Positions 44,301 to 53,300 of a stretch of 64,000 nt of DNA are shown here, piece after piece. The DNA comes from JABDJX01 sp039942715 (GTDB taxonomy: Bacteria; Pseudomonadota; Alphaproteobacteria; Rhodobacterales; Rhodobacteraceae). The first letter of the stretch is position 1, and each line of letters starts with the position of its first letter. The position numbers and the translations under genes were made by a program. Under the pieces are notes generated by a model. The model saw nothing but the letters and a program-made list of their open reading frames with translations. It was not told the origin of the DNA and made no database searches. The DNA lies in the NCBI GenBank assembly GCA_039942715.1, contig JBDVBY010000007.1:620001-684000 (forward strand), in the 5' to 3' direction.

Positions 44301-44681
44301 ATGGGCATTCTGAACTCTCTTTTGCGCGCCGCCACTTGGTGGAATGGCTCAACGCTGAACACGCAGTTTTATACGTGGCGCAAGGGCAAAAAGGTCGGCG
44401 AAGACGCCGAAGGTAACACCTATTACGAAAGCAACGCTGGCAAACGTTGGGTTATCTTCAACGGATTGAGCGAGGCAAGCCGGGTCAGCCCGGAGTGGCA
44501 CGGCTGGCTGCATCACACATGGGACGAGCCGCCCACTGAAAGGCCGATTGCGAAAAAGGCGTGGGAAAAGCCCCATGTTGAGAATTTGACCGGGACCGCG
44601 GCGGCCTATGCGCCGTCTGGTTCGATCCGTAACGCTAAACCTGTTGCGCGTTCGGACTACGAGGCATGGACACCGGAGTAA
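44301..44681 (+). CDS. NDUFA12-like accessory subunit of NADH dehydrogenase (complex I)
   Basis: The 126-residue protein is the alphaproteobacterial homologue of mitochondrial NDUFA12 (B17.2). Conserved parts are GNTYYESNAGKRWVIFNG (about 40-57), EASRVSPEWHGWLHHTWDEPP (given here as SPEWHGWLHH) and KPHVENLTGTAAAYAPSG. The start ATG 44301, with GAGGG upstream, was preferred to an in-frame one at 44232. It stabilises the complex I matrix arm. The neighbours mlaD and a DUF2155 gene follow in the order common in Rhodobacterales. Confidence 0.95.
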   Translation: MGILNSLLRAATWWNGSTLNTQFYTWRKGKKVGEDAEGNTYYESNAGKRWVIFNGLSEASRVSPEWHGWLHHTWDEPPTERPIAKKAWEKPHVENLTGTAAAYAPSGSIRNAKPVARSDYEAWTPE

Positions 44682-44686
44682 CGGGC

Positions 44687-45139
44687 ATGGCGGAACAGAA
44701 CTTTACCGAAGTGTTGACGGGCGCGGGCGTTTTGATCGTGGCGGCCGGGTTCTTGACCTACATGGCGCAAGTCGGCGGCGTAGGTGTCGGAACCTCGGGC
44801 GAGGCGACTTATTCTGCGTCCTTCCGCTCTGCCGAAGGCATTGGCATCGGCACCGATGTGCGCCTTGCTGGTGTGAAGGTCGGCAGCATTCTGGACATGG
44901 AACTTGATCCGCAAACCTTCCGCGCCGAGACAACGTTTTCGGTGCAAGACAACGTCGCACTGCCAGAGGACTCTGCGTTGGTGGTGTCCTCCGAAGGGCT
45001 TTTGGGCGGCAGCTTTCTCGAGATCTTGCCCGGCGGATCGGACTTTACCCTGGATGCAGGCGCCGAGATTGAAGACACGCAAAGCTCGGTTTCGATTGTA
45101 CAATTGCTGTTGAAGTTCGTCTCTGGTGGCGACGAATGA
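44687..45139 (+). CDS. mlaD: MlaD-family lipid transport protein
   Basis: The 150-residue protein has an N-terminal membrane anchor (about 10-28) and one MCE/MlaD domain (about 37-120): SFRSAEGIGIGTDVRLAGVKVG, then SVQDNVALPEDSALVV and LLGGSFLEILPGG. It works with the MlaFE ABC transporter in phospholipid traffic between the membranes. ATG 44687 was chosen, with GGAG 9 bases upstream. The partner genes mlaE and mlaF are not nearby. Its stop overlaps the next start (ATGA). Confidence 0.93.
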   Translation: MAEQNFTEVLTGAGVLIVAAGFLTYMAQVGGVGVGTSGEATYSASFRSAEGIGIGTDVRLAGVKVGSILDMELDPQTFRAETTFSVQDNVALPEDSALVVSSEGLLGGSFLEILPGGSDFTLDAGAEIEDTQSSVSIVQLLLKFVSGGDE

Positions 45140-45549
45140 GGCTGGCTGCTGCGCTTATTTGCGCTGCTTTGCCCGTTTTTGCGCAAGGCACAATCATCAC
45201 AACGCCGAATGAGAATGCGCCATTGCCGGATGTTGCCGAAGACGATGTGCGCGCCGCAACCGGCACCGGCGCGGAATTGCGTGGGCTTGATAAGACGTCG
45301 GGCATCTCGACGCCAGTCAGTGTGAGCGCGGGCGAAACTGTGCCGTTTGGGCGCTTGGAGGTGACGCTTGGCGAGTGTCGATATCCCGAAGATAACATCA
45401 CGGGCGAGGGCTATGCTTGGCTGACGATCCGCGACCCGAACCGCGACGTGACCTTGTTTGACGGCTGGATGATTGCCTCGAGCCCCGCGCTGAATGCGCT
45501 GGATCATCCGCGCTATGATGTTTGGGTGATCCGCTGCACCACGGCCTGA
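45136..45549 (+). CDS. DUF2155 periplasmic protein
   Basis: The 137-residue exported protein has a Sec signal (LAAALICAALPVFAQ). The DUF2155 core is RGLDKTSGISTPVSV, LEVTLGECRYPEDNI, GYAWLTIRD and LFDGWMIASSPALNALDHPRYDVW; the last part is the most conserved. The function is not known; it is coupled to mlaD by a four-base overlap and sits next to a complex I subunit gene in many relatives. Its 3' end overlaps the convergent aat gene by 37 bases. Confidence 0.92.
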   Translation: MRLAAALICAALPVFAQGTIITTPNENAPLPDVAEDDVRAATGTGAELRGLDKTSGISTPVSVSAGETVPFGRLEVTLGECRYPEDNITGEGYAWLTIRDPNRDVTLFDGWMIASSPALNALDHPRYDVWVIRCTTA

Positions 45550-46157
45550 GGGTCTGTTTCCAACGTGATACTGTGAATGTCGGCGGGCTGTTGCAGCGCC
45601 TTTGCAAGACGTGTGTGATACTCGGCACGGGTGATTTCGACAGCACCCAAGGAGGCCAGATGCGGCGTCAGGAATTGCGTATCAAACAGCGAAAACCCGC
45701 AGCGTTTCAGGTGATCGACGGCGAAGGCGAGGGTCATTTTTGACCCGTCGGTCGCGGCAGAAAACATGCTTTCGCCAAAGAACGCACTGCCGACTGTCAG
45801 GCCATACATGCCGCCAATGAGCGTTTCTCCGCGCCAAATTCCAAAGGCGTGGGCGTAGTTTGCGTCAAATAGTTCATCCATCAGGTCGCGGATCGTATCG
45901 TTGATCCAAGTCTCATCGCGCGCAGCACACCCATCAATGATCTTGTTAAACGCAACGTCCAGCGTTGCCGTTAGGTCGCCACTTCGCATCGCACGCCCAA
46001 GACTGCGCGAAATGTGAAACCCGTCCAAAGGCAGGATGCCGCGATGTTGAGGATCGACCCAATAGATCTCCGGGTCATCGCGCGTTTCGGCCATCGGAAA
46101 AATGCCCGAAGCATAGGCACCAAGCAACAATTCCGGGGTCAGGCGACGATCACTCAT
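45513..46157 (-). CDS. aat: leucyl/phenylalanyl-tRNA-protein transferase
   Basis: The 214-residue enzyme adds Leu or Phe to the N-terminus of proteins starting with Arg or Lys, marking them for ClpS-ClpAP breakdown. Marks are LTPELLLGAYASGIFPMAE (about 6-24), YWVDPQHRGILPLDGFHISRS in two pieces, WINDTIRDLMD, GGMYGLTVGSAFFGESMFS and SLFDTQFLTPHLASLGAVEI. The length is that of the short alphaproteobacterial form. It runs convergent to the DUF2155 gene, with which its end overlaps. Confidence 0.96.
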   Translation of the reverse strand: MSDRRLTPELLLGAYASGIFPMAETRDDPEIYWVDPQHRGILPLDGFHISRSLGRAMRSGDLTATLDVAFNKIIDGCAARDETWINDTIRDLMDELFDANYAHAFGIWRGETLIGGMYGLTVGSAFFGESMFSAATDGSKMTLAFAVDHLKRCGFSLFDTQFLTPHLASLGAVEITRAEYHTRLAKALQQPADIHSITLETDPQAVVQRITQTS

Positions 46158-46184
46158 GGACGCAGGTTAGCGCGCGCGGCTTAA

Positions 46185-47531
46185 TTATTCGAGGTTTTCC
46201 TCAAGCCAGCCTTCCAGCCAGTGAATGTTGTAGTTGCCGCTCAACACCGCTTCTTCCTGCAAAAGGGCGTGAAACAGAGGCACAGTGGTGTCGATTCCGT
46301 CCATGATCAGTTCGCCCAAAGCGCGCGACAGGCGTGCCAAAGCTTCGGGGCGGTCGCGCCCGTGCACAATCAATTTGCCGATGAGCGAGTCATAATAGGG
46401 CGGGATCGAATAGCCATCATAGATCGCGCTATCCATGCGCACGCCCAAACCACCGGGCGCGTGGTACTGCGTGATGCGGCCAGGTGAGGGAGAAAAGTTC
46501 GGAAGCTTCTCGGCATTTAGCCTGATTTCAATGGCATGGCCGTTGATCTTGAGGTCGTCTTGCGTGAACGACATTGGCAAGCCAGCGGCAACATTGATTT
46601 GCTCGCGCACCAGATCAACACCGAAAATACCTTCGGTCACAGGATGTTCGACCTGAAGGCGGGTGTTCATTTCGATGAAATAGAATTCGCCGTCTTCATA
46701 GAGAAATTCGATTGTGCCCGCGCCAATATAGTTAATGGCCGCGACAGCGTCCGCGCATGTCTTGCCGATTTTCGCGCGAGTGGCCGCATCAATCGCAGGA
46801 CCAGGGGCTTCTTCGAACACCTTTTGGTGGCGACGCTGGAGTGAGCAATCGCGCTCGCCCAAATGCACCGCGTTCCCTTTGCCATCGCCGAACACCTGAA
46901 TTTCAATGTGGCGTGGTGTTGTAAGGTACTTCTCGATGTAACACTCGCCGTTGCCAAAGGCGGACTTTGCCTCGGCACCCGCAGTTTGAAAGGCTTCGGC
47001 CATATCGTCGGCCGTTTTGGCCAGTTTCATACCGCGCCCGCCGCCGCCAGCTGTGGCTTTGACGATGACCGGGTAGCCAATTTCAGCGCCGATTTTCTGC
47101 GCTTCTTCGACGTTTGCCACACCGCCATCAGAGCCAGGCACGCAAGGGACGCCAAGCTTTTTCATCGTGTCTTTAGCGGTGATCTTATCGCCCATGACGC
47201 GGATATGTTCGGCTGTGGGGCCGATAAACGTCAGCTCGTGATCCTCAACAATTTGGACGAAATTAGCATTCTCTGACAGGAACCCATAGCCGGGGTGGAT
47301 CGCTTGCGCCCCGGTGATTTCACACGCCGAGATGATCGCAGGAAACGACAGATAGCTTTGTGTACTGGATGGCGGGCCAATGCACACGCTCTCGTCTGCC
47401 ATGCGCACATGCATCGCATCGACGTCGGCGGTGGAATGCACGGCCACGCTTTTTATGCCCATCTCGCGACAGGCCCGGATTACGCGCAGGGCGATTTCGC
47501 CGCGGTTGGCGATCAGGATTTTGTCGAACAT
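46185..47531 (-). CDS. accC: acetyl-CoA carboxylase, biotin carboxylase subunit
   Basis: The 448-residue ATP-grasp enzyme carboxylates biotin on AccB. Marks are ILIANRGEIALRVIRACREMG (in two pieces), HPGYGFLSENANF, the glycine loop KATAGGGGRGMKLA (about 160-173), and EMNTRLQVEHPVTE with the catalytic Glu/Arg (about 286-298). It is full length, and lies just downstream of accB in the same minus-strand operon. It allows a direct comparison with the broken paralogue at 22215-22540. Confidence 0.97.
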   Translation of the reverse strand: MFDKILIANRGEIALRVIRACREMGIKSVAVHSTADVDAMHVRMADESVCIGPPSSTQSYLSFPAIISACEITGAQAIHPGYGFLSENANFVQIVEDHELTFIGPTAEHIRVMGDKITAKDTMKKLGVPCVPGSDGGVANVEEAQKIGAEIGYPVIVKATAGGGGRGMKLAKTADDMAEAFQTAGAEAKSAFGNGECYIEKYLTTPRHIEIQVFGDGKGNAVHLGERDCSLQRRHQKVFEEAPGPAIDAATRAKIGKTCADAVAAINYIGAGTIEFLYEDGEFYFIEMNTRLQVEHPVTEGIFGVDLVREQINVAAGLPMSFTQDDLKINGHAIEIRLNAEKLPNFSPSPGRITQYHAPGGLGVRMDSAIYDGYSIPPYYDSLIGKLIVHGRDRPEALARLSRALGELIMDGIDTTVPLFHALLQEEAVLSGNYNIHWLEGWLEENLE

Positions 47532-47538
47532 CCGAGCC

Positions 47539-48054
47539 TCACTCGATGATCATCATGGGCGCGCCGAACTCTACCGGAGCGCCGTCTTCGACAAGCACGC
47601 GCTTGAGTGTCCCGCTTTTAGGGGCGGGAATCTGGTTCATGGTTTTCATCGCCTCGACGATCAAAAGCGTCTGACCTTCCTGCACTGTGTCGCCAACTTT
47701 GACGAACACATCAGCTTCGGGTTCGGGCGAGAGGTAGACCGTGCCAACCATCGGCGAGGTCACTGCACCGGGGTGCGAGGCTGGGTCGCCGCCCTCGTTT
47801 GCTGCTTTGGCGGTCGTTTCCGCGACGAGCGCTGCAGGACCCGTTGAGGCCGGCGCGGCGGGCGCTGCAATCGGAGCAGCCGGGGCGGCAATTGTGGTTG
47901 TGGTGACATTGCTTTGCTTGGAGACGCGCACGTTCAGCGTGCCATCGTCGGGATAGTCGCGTTTGACCTGCAGCTCTGAAAGCTCGTTTTCGCTTAGGAG
48001 TTCTGCGAGTGCTTTGATAAATTCGACGTCGTCTTCATGCGATCGTTTCGACAT
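47539..48054 (-). CDS. accB: acetyl-CoA carboxylase, biotin carboxyl carrier protein
   Basis: The 171-residue protein has a predicted helix-rich start (HEDDVEFIKALAELLSENEL), a long Ala/Pro-rich linker (about 50-95), and the biotinyl domain with the biotin Lys in VEAMKTMNQI (about 135). The linker is richer in Ala-Pro than in E. coli, as in other Alphaproteobacteria. The stop is 7 bases from accC's start. Confidence 0.96.
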   Translation of the reverse strand: MSKRSHEDDVEFIKALAELLSENELSELQVKRDYPDDGTLNVRVSKQSNVTTTTIAAPAAPIAAPAAPASTGPAALVAETTAKAANEGGDPASHPGAVTSPMVGTVYLSPEPEADVFVKVGDTVQEGQTLLIVEAMKTMNQIPAPKSGTLKRVLVEDGAPVEFGAPMMIIE

Positions 48055-48332
48055 GTTTGCCCCTTGGTTCTGCTCGGCTTTGCGCCATCGTTACCGATTT
48101 TGTCGCTTATACGGAAGTTTTTACGGCAGGAAAAGCATCGACGTGATTTCGGTGGGCTTTGGGGCTTTGCTTAGGCGAATGCTTCAATTGCAAACGGGCA
48201 GAGCAGCACACATCCATGCCGGCCTGACTGCGGGGGCTGCGCGTTTGAAACCTCGGTGTCTTAGGGGGGATCTGGGGATGCGTTGGGGCGGATACTCCAG
48301 CCCGGACGCGTTTCGTCTCGCGATCGTGCGGA
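48055..48332. other. 278-base gap before accB with no gene seen
   Basis: No family-like frame is visible. The accB promoter must lie here. There is no clear -35/-10 pair and no tRNA or riboswitch fold that I recognise. Confidence 0.4.
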
Positions 48333-48836
48333 CTAGCGGGCGACGTCGATTGTCGCAGGTTCGGGTTCTGAAGCTAGGGTGCGCGTTTCGGCAAAGCTTG
48401 CCTCAGCACGCTCAGCAGGAGTTGGCGGCGGATCCTCAAAGGTGGGGGGCTCGGCAGCGGTGATCACCGGCTCTTCCGTGTCTTTGACGTCTTGCGGTTC
48501 CACGTCTGTTTTAGGCGGCGCTGTGATCTCTGGCGGATCAAGCGCAGTGCGCGCTTGGCGTTCCAGCGGGCTTTCTTTGAAAGTGGGGACTGGGCCGACA
48601 AGATCGTCAAACACAGACTCGGGGCGTTCCTTGGTTTCTTGTTCGCGCAAACGTGGCGCTGTGCTGGATTGTTCGGGCGCGTCGATGGCGCGGGCAGTTT
48701 CCGCGCGCAACGTCGTATTTGCGGCTTCGCCTGCGCTGCTGCGGGCTGCGTCGAGTTGTGGCTGTGCGGATTTTTGGGCGCTTTGCGGCACCGATGACTG
48801 TGGTATCGCGCCAGGGGCGGTTACTGTAGGAATCAT
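48333..48836 (-). CDS. Pro/Glu-rich low-complexity protein
   Basis: The 167-residue frame begins MIPTVTAPGAIPQ; ATG 48836 has GAGAGGA 8 bases before it, while the longer frame from 48890 has none. The sequence is mostly polar and Pro-, Glu- and Ala-rich, with the segment RPESVFDDLVGPVPTFKESPLER (given in parts: FDDLVGPVPTFKESP) as its only ordered-looking part. There is no signal or membrane helix. I recognise no family. The codon bias fits the genome, so it is probably real. Confidence 0.6.
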   Translation of the reverse strand: MIPTVTAPGAIPQSSVPQSAQKSAQPQLDAARSSAGEAANTTLRAETARAIDAPEQSSTAPRLREQETKERPESVFDDLVGPVPTFKESPLERQARTALDPPEITAPPKTDVEPQDVKDTEEPVITAAEPPTFEDPPPTPAERAEASFAETRTLASEPEPATIDVAR

Positions 48837-48959
48837 GACCAGCGTCCTCTCAAACGCCCCCAACCGTCTCCCACAGTGGCGTGAAATCATTTAAAAGGGA
48901 TTAATACCTTTGATAATGACGTGGAATGACCCTCATTTTGGTTAAGGAATGATAGAGAC

Positions 48960-49379
48960 ATGAGGATCAGACGTGCGACGACACAGGATGCTGAGGTCTG
49001 CGCGCGCATTGTGTGCGACTGGATCGCCAGAACGGCTTGGATGCCGCAAACGTTTTTGCGCGATGACATCGCTCGGATGATCGCAGAGGCATTGCCTTTG
49101 CGCGAAGTTTATCTGATCGGGGAACCGGTTGAGGGATATCTGTCGCTTAATCCCGAGACCGGAATGATTGGCGCGCTATATGTGGATCGATCCGGGTATG
49201 GCTTTGGGCGGGCTTTGCTGGAGCGCGCAAAAAAAAGGCGCGACAGCCTGCAGCTTTGGACGCATGAGCCGAATTTGGAAGCGCATCGGTTTTATGAACG
49301 CGAGGGTTTTCAACGAGTTGAGCGCAATCCAAAGGGCGATGATGGGGTGGCAGAGTTGCGGATGGAATGGCATCGCTAG
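48960..49379 (+). CDS. GNAT-family N-acetyltransferase
   Basis: The 139-residue protein has the GNAT opening MRIRRATTQDAEVCARIV, the acetyl-CoA loop DRSGYGFGRALLERAKKR (about 75-92) and LWTHEPNLEAHRFYEREGFQ (about 98-117), which is motif B. The usual Q/R-x-x-G-x-G/A is present as R-S-G-Y-G-F-G. The acceptor is unknown. The start ATG 48960 has GGAATG upstream. Confidence 0.9.
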   Translation: MRIRRATTQDAEVCARIVCDWIARTAWMPQTFLRDDIARMIAEALPLREVYLIGEPVEGYLSLNPETGMIGALYVDRSGYGFGRALLERAKKRRDSLQLWTHEPNLEAHRFYEREGFQRVERNPKGDDGVAELRMEWHR

Positions 49380-49669
49380 CGCGGCCTAAATCAAACTTTA
49401 GCAATTCGATGTCACAGGAGCGGGCAATTCTTTGCCGAGTCGCCAATGCGTGTTTGGGGTTTTGAGCATTGCTGGTTTATGGTGGCGACAGAGCGCGGAG
49501 AAACTGCGCCAAGGCAGGTTTGAGAGCAACAGATATGACAGAGATAGTCCGTCTCGCCCTTTTGGGTGGGGAGCATCGCCGTAAGGCGTGGACGCTTTGG
49601 CGCAAGTGGTGGCGTCGGGCGATTTGATTTTTTGATTTGCGCCGCGGCCTTCGCCGCGTCGCTTTAGGC
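49380..49669. other. intergenic stretch with no gene seen
   Basis: The gap between the acetyltransferase gene and the acs 3' end totals 345 bases, of which the last 50 or so are repeat copy B. The remainder has no family-like frame, tRNA fold or clear promoter. A GC-rich inverted repeat, GCCGCGGCCTTCGCCGC, lies near 49641-49658. Confidence 0.5.
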
Positions 49670-49719
49670 GAGGGGCTTTGCCCCTCGCGCTGCCCAGAGT
49701 ATTTTTAAAATAGATGAAG
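49670..49719 (+). repeat. intergenic hairpin-plus-AGTATTTT repeat, copy B
   Basis: Same unit as at 21690-21738: GAGGGG, loop CTTTG, CCCCTC, then CGCGCT-GCCC, AGAGTATTTTT and AAATAGATGAAG. It lies right after the acs stop. A further short hairpin (AGGGGTTTTAGCCCCT) overlaps the acs stop itself. Read on the minus strand, the acs transcript would form these hairpins at its end, so a terminator role is plausible. Confidence 0.7.
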
Positions 49720-49724
49720 GGGTT

Positions 49725-51683
49725 TTAGCCCCTGTTCATCCGATTTTCGATCAGATCGTCGACCACTTCGGGTTCGGCCAATGTTGAGGTGTCGCCGAGC
49801 GCGCCGTAGTCGTTTTCAGCGATTTTGCGCAAGATGCGGCGCATGATTTTGCCGGAGCGGGTTTTTGGCAGGCCTGGTGCGAATTGCAGCAGGTCTGGTT
49901 TGGCGATGGGGCCAATCTCCGAGCGGACCCATGTTTCCAGTTCTTTGCGCAAATCTTCCGAACTTTCTTCGCCGCCCATCAGCGACACATACGCGTAGAT
50001 GCCTTGACCCTTGATGTCGTGCGGGTATCCGACGACGGCGGCTTCGGCGACTTTGGGGTGCGCGACAAGGGCGCTTTCGACTTCTGCGGTGCCCATCCGA
50101 TGACCCGAGACATTGATCACATCGTCGACGCGGCCTGTGATCCAGTAGTAGCCGTCGGCGTCGCGGCGTGCGCCATCGCCCGTGAAGTAGTAGTTTTTGT
50201 AATCCGCGAAGTAGGTTTTTTCAAAACGTTCGTGATCGCCCCAGACGGTACGCATTTGGGCAGGCCAGCTGTCGGCGATGCAAAGCACGCCTTCGGCTTC
50301 TGTGGTGGTGAGTTCCTCGCCGGTTTTGGGTTCCAGCATGACGGGTTTGACGCCGAAGAACGGCATCGTGCAGGAGCCGGGTTTGGTCGCCGTTGCACCG
50401 GGTAACGGTGTCAGAAGGTGACCGCCGGTTTCGGTTTGCCACCATGTATCGACGATGGGCACGTTCCCTTTGCCGACGACGGTGTGGTACCAGTTCCAAG
50501 CCTCGGGGTTGATTGGTTCGCCGACCGTGCCAAGGACTTTGAGATCGCTCAGGTCGTATGCCTCAACAAACTCTGGGCCTTTGCTCATCAACGCGCGGAT
50601 CGCCGTTGGCGCGGTGTAGAACTGGTTGACCTTGTGCTTTTGACAGGTCGCCCAGAAGCGGCCCGCGTCGGGGTAGGTGGGCACGCCTTCGAACATGAGC
50701 GTGGTCGCACCGTTCGCCAGTGGTCCGTAGACGATATAGCTGTGCCCGGTGACCCAGCCAACATCCGCAGTGCACCAAAACACGTCGCCGTCGTGATAAT
50801 CAAAAGTGTATTGGTGCGTCATCGAGGCGTAGACGATATAACCGCCCGTAGAGTGCACGACGCCCTTGGGCATACCGGTTGAGCCGGAGGTGTAGAGGAT
50901 AAACAGCGGGTCTTCGGCGGCCATTTCTTCCGGCGGGCAGTCGGGCGAGACGTTGGCTTCCATCTCATGCAGCCAGTAATCGCGCCCCTCTGCCATTGCG
51001 ATATCGCCGCCGGTGCGTTTGACGACCAGCATTTTGGCATCGCCTTCGACCTTGTCGAAGGCTTTGTCAGCGTTGACCTTGAGCGGAGTGTTGCGCCCGC
51101 CGCGCGGGGCCTCGTCAGCGGTGACGACGACTTTGGCTTGGCTTGAATTCACGCGGGCGGCAAGCGCATCCGGAGAGAAACCGCCAAAGACGATCGAATG
51201 GATCGCACCGATGCGCGCTGTGGCCAGCATGGCGTAGGCGGCTTCGGGGATCATTGGCATGTAAAGGACGACGCGGTCGCCTTTTTCGACGCCCATTTCC
51301 TTTAGGACGTTGGCGAACTTTGAAACGTGACCGTGCAATTCATTGTAGGTGATGTGCAGGGCTTCGGCGTCCGGGTTGTCTGGTTCCCAGATGATCGCCG
51401 TTTGATCGCCGCGCGTTGCGAGGTGGCGGTCAACACAGTTGGCCGAGACGTTCAGCGTGCCGTCTTCAAACCAGTTGATGTTGACATTGCCGGGCGCGAA
51501 AGAGGTGTTTTTGACTTTGGTGTAAGGTTTGATCCAGTCAATCCGCTTGCCGTGCTCGCCCCAGAACGCGTCTGGGTCGCTGATTGAGGCTTCATACATC
51601 GCCTCATAGGTGGCTTTGTCAGCATGCGCATTGCCCGCGAATTCTTCGGTAGGCCAATACATTCCATCACGCTCTTGCGGCAT
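49725..51683 (-). CDS. acs: acetyl-CoA synthetase
   Basis: The 652-residue AMP-forming ligase makes acetyl-CoA from acetate. Motifs: LYTSGSTGMPKGVVHSTGGY (about 266-285), WWQTETGGHLLTPLPG (about 415-430), the acetate-site Trp in that motif, YYFTGDGARRDADGYYWITG (about 500-519), GRVDDVINVSGHRMGTAE and PKTRSGKIMRRILRKIA with the Lys that can be acetylated (about 613). Full length. It is the last gene of the liv-type operon; the ScfR-type regulator and a symporter-kinase fusion nearby point to an acetate-responsive locus. Confidence 0.97.
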   Translation of the reverse strand: MPQERDGMYWPTEEFAGNAHADKATYEAMYEASISDPDAFWGEHGKRIDWIKPYTKVKNTSFAPGNVNINWFEDGTLNVSANCVDRHLATRGDQTAIIWEPDNPDAEALHITYNELHGHVSKFANVLKEMGVEKGDRVVLYMPMIPEAAYAMLATARIGAIHSIVFGGFSPDALAARVNSSQAKVVVTADEAPRGGRNTPLKVNADKAFDKVEGDAKMLVVKRTGGDIAMAEGRDYWLHEMEANVSPDCPPEEMAAEDPLFILYTSGSTGMPKGVVHSTGGYIVYASMTHQYTFDYHDGDVFWCTADVGWVTGHSYIVYGPLANGATTLMFEGVPTYPDAGRFWATCQKHKVNQFYTAPTAIRALMSKGPEFVEAYDLSDLKVLGTVGEPINPEAWNWYHTVVGKGNVPIVDTWWQTETGGHLLTPLPGATATKPGSCTMPFFGVKPVMLEPKTGEELTTTEAEGVLCIADSWPAQMRTVWGDHERFEKTYFADYKNYYFTGDGARRDADGYYWITGRVDDVINVSGHRMGTAEVESALVAHPKVAEAAVVGYPHDIKGQGIYAYVSLMGGEESSEDLRKELETWVRSEIGPIAKPDLLQFAPGLPKTRSGKIMRRILRKIAENDYGALGDTSTLAEPEVVDDLIENRMNRG

Positions 51684-51733
51684 GTCCCTCTCCTTCGTCG
51701 TTTTGTCATTTGTCTCGATCTAAAGACTGTGCT

Positions 51734-52486
51734 TTAGATCGCCAGATATTTCGCGCGCAGGGCTTCGTCTTCCAGAACCTTTTGTGCGCTGTCATCATAA
51801 ACGACTTTGCCGATGTCCAAAATTACAGCACGGTCTGCGAGTTTCAGCGCGGCAACTGCGTTTTGCTCGACGATCACCGTGGTGATGCCTTGGTCGCGGA
51901 TGATGTTCAGCGTCTTGGCGATTTCCTGCACGATCACAGGGGCCAGACCCTCGTAGGGTTCGTCCAGCAGCAGCACCTTGATATCGCGGGCTAGCGCGCG
52001 TGCGATGGCTAGCATTTGCTGTTCACCGCCCGACAGGGTTGAGCCGTCCTGGCTTTTGCGTTCGCCCAATCGTGGGAACAGCTCGTAGATACGCTCCAGC
52101 GACCAGCCGATTGGCGGTGCGATCTGAGCAAGTTTCAGGTTTTCTTCAACTGTCAGTCCCTGGATGATGCGCCGATCTTCAGGCACCAAGGCGATGCCAG
52201 CTTGCGACGCTTCATAGCTTTTCATCAGGTGGAGCGGTTTGTGATCCAGCCAGATTTCGCCGTGTTTCAGTTCGGGATTGTCCATGCGCGCGATAGTGCG
52301 CAAAGTCGAGGTTTTGCCAGCGCCGTTGCGGCCCAGCAGTGCAAGAATTTCACCTTCGCGGATGTTAAAGCTCACATCCTGAACAATATAGCTTTCGCCG
52401 TAATAGCTTTCGATATTCCAGACGCTTAAGAAGGCCGGTGTGGTTGCCGCGTTGTTTTTGCGCTTGTCGAATGTCTCGTCCAACAT
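51734..52486 (-). CDS. livF: branched-chain-type ABC transporter ATPase (LivF)
   Basis: The 250-residue ATPase has Walker A GRNGAGKTS (about 53), signature LSGGEQQMLAIARAL (about 150-164) and Walker B VLLLDEPYEGLAP (about 170). The start region is 15 residues longer than usual. It pairs with LivG to power LivHM. LivF-type subunits serve transporters for branched-chain amino acids, urea or short amides as well as organic acids; position in front of acs suggests a short-chain substrate. Confidence 0.94.
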   Translation of the reverse strand: MLDETFDKRKNNAATTPAFLSVWNIESYYGESYIVQDVSFNIREGEILALLGRNGAGKTSTLRTIARMDNPELKHGEIWLDHKPLHLMKSYEASQAGIALVPEDRRIIQGLTVEENLKLAQIAPPIGWSLERIYELFPRLGERKSQDGSTLSGGEQQMLAIARALARDIKVLLLDEPYEGLAPVIVQEIAKTLNIIRDQGITTVIVEQNAVAALKLADRAVILDIGKVVYDDSAQKVLEDEALRAKYLAI

Positions 52487-52518
52487 CTTTCAAATCTCCT
52501 TGAGGGCAGGGGCAGCGC

Positions 52519-53289
52519 TTAGGCTGCGTCCTCGTTTTGGCTTTCACCAAGATACGCTTCTTGTACCTTCGGGTTGCCCTTAATGTTGTCAGGTGTGTCT
52601 TCGACCAGCGGTGTGCCTTGGGCCAGGACGGTGATCCGCTCTGCCAAGCTGAACACAACGTGCATGTCGTGTTCGATAATCGCCATGGTGATGTCGCGCT
52701 TTTCATTGATCTCTTTGAGAAGATCGATGGTGTTGTTGGTATCGGCGCGCGCCATGCCCGCGGTCGGTTCATCCAACAAAAGCAGGCGCGGTTCTTGCAC
52801 CAGACACATCGCCATTTCCAGGCGGCGTTTGTCACCACGAGACATTGAAGCGGCGTGCATGTCGCGTTTGTCCGCCATGTTCACGTCTTCCAGAATGTGC
52901 ATCGCGGTTGCCATCAGCGCCTTTTCGTCAGCGAAGCTTTCAAACGCATGCATCCGGAACGCACCATCGCGTTTGGCAAAACACGGGATCATGATGTTTT
53001 CCAATACAGACAGATCGCCGAAAATCTCAGGCGTTTGGAACACCCGGGAAATGCCCATTTGGTTGATCTCGTGCGGAGCGCGCCCCAGCACCGATTTTCC
53101 ATCAAACATCACCGAGCCGCTGTCGGGGATCAGTTTACCCACAAGGCAGTTCAGTAGCGTTGATTTACCAGCCCCGTTGGGACCAATAATTGCGTGTACG
53201 GTGTTTTCCTCAATCGAGAGGTTCACATCACCAAGAGCCTGCAAACCTCCGAAGCGTTTGTTGACACCTTTGACTTCAAGAATTCCCAT
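52519..53289 (-). CDS. livG: branched-chain-type ABC transporter ATPase (LivG)
   Basis: The 256-residue ATPase has Walker A IIGPNGAGKSTLLN (about 34), a signature region diverged to MSRGDKRRLEMAMCL (about 148-162) and Walker B LLLLDEPTAGMARAD (about 167-181). The signature SRGDKR in place of SGG-x-Q-R marks a distinct LivG branch, seen in other alphaproteobacterial clusters of this kind. It lies 32 bases from livF in the same operon. Confidence 0.94.
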   Translation of the reverse strand: MGILEVKGVNKRFGGLQALGDVNLSIEENTVHAIIGPNGAGKSTLLNCLVGKLIPDSGSVMFDGKSVLGRAPHEINQMGISRVFQTPEIFGDLSVLENIMIPCFAKRDGAFRMHAFESFADEKALMATAMHILEDVNMADKRDMHAASMSRGDKRRLEMAMCLVQEPRLLLLDEPTAGMARADTNNTIDLLKEINEKRDITMAIIEHDMHVVFSLAERITVLAQGTPLVEDTPDNIKGNPKVQEAYLGESQNEDAA

Positions 53290-53300
53290 AGGTTTTCTCC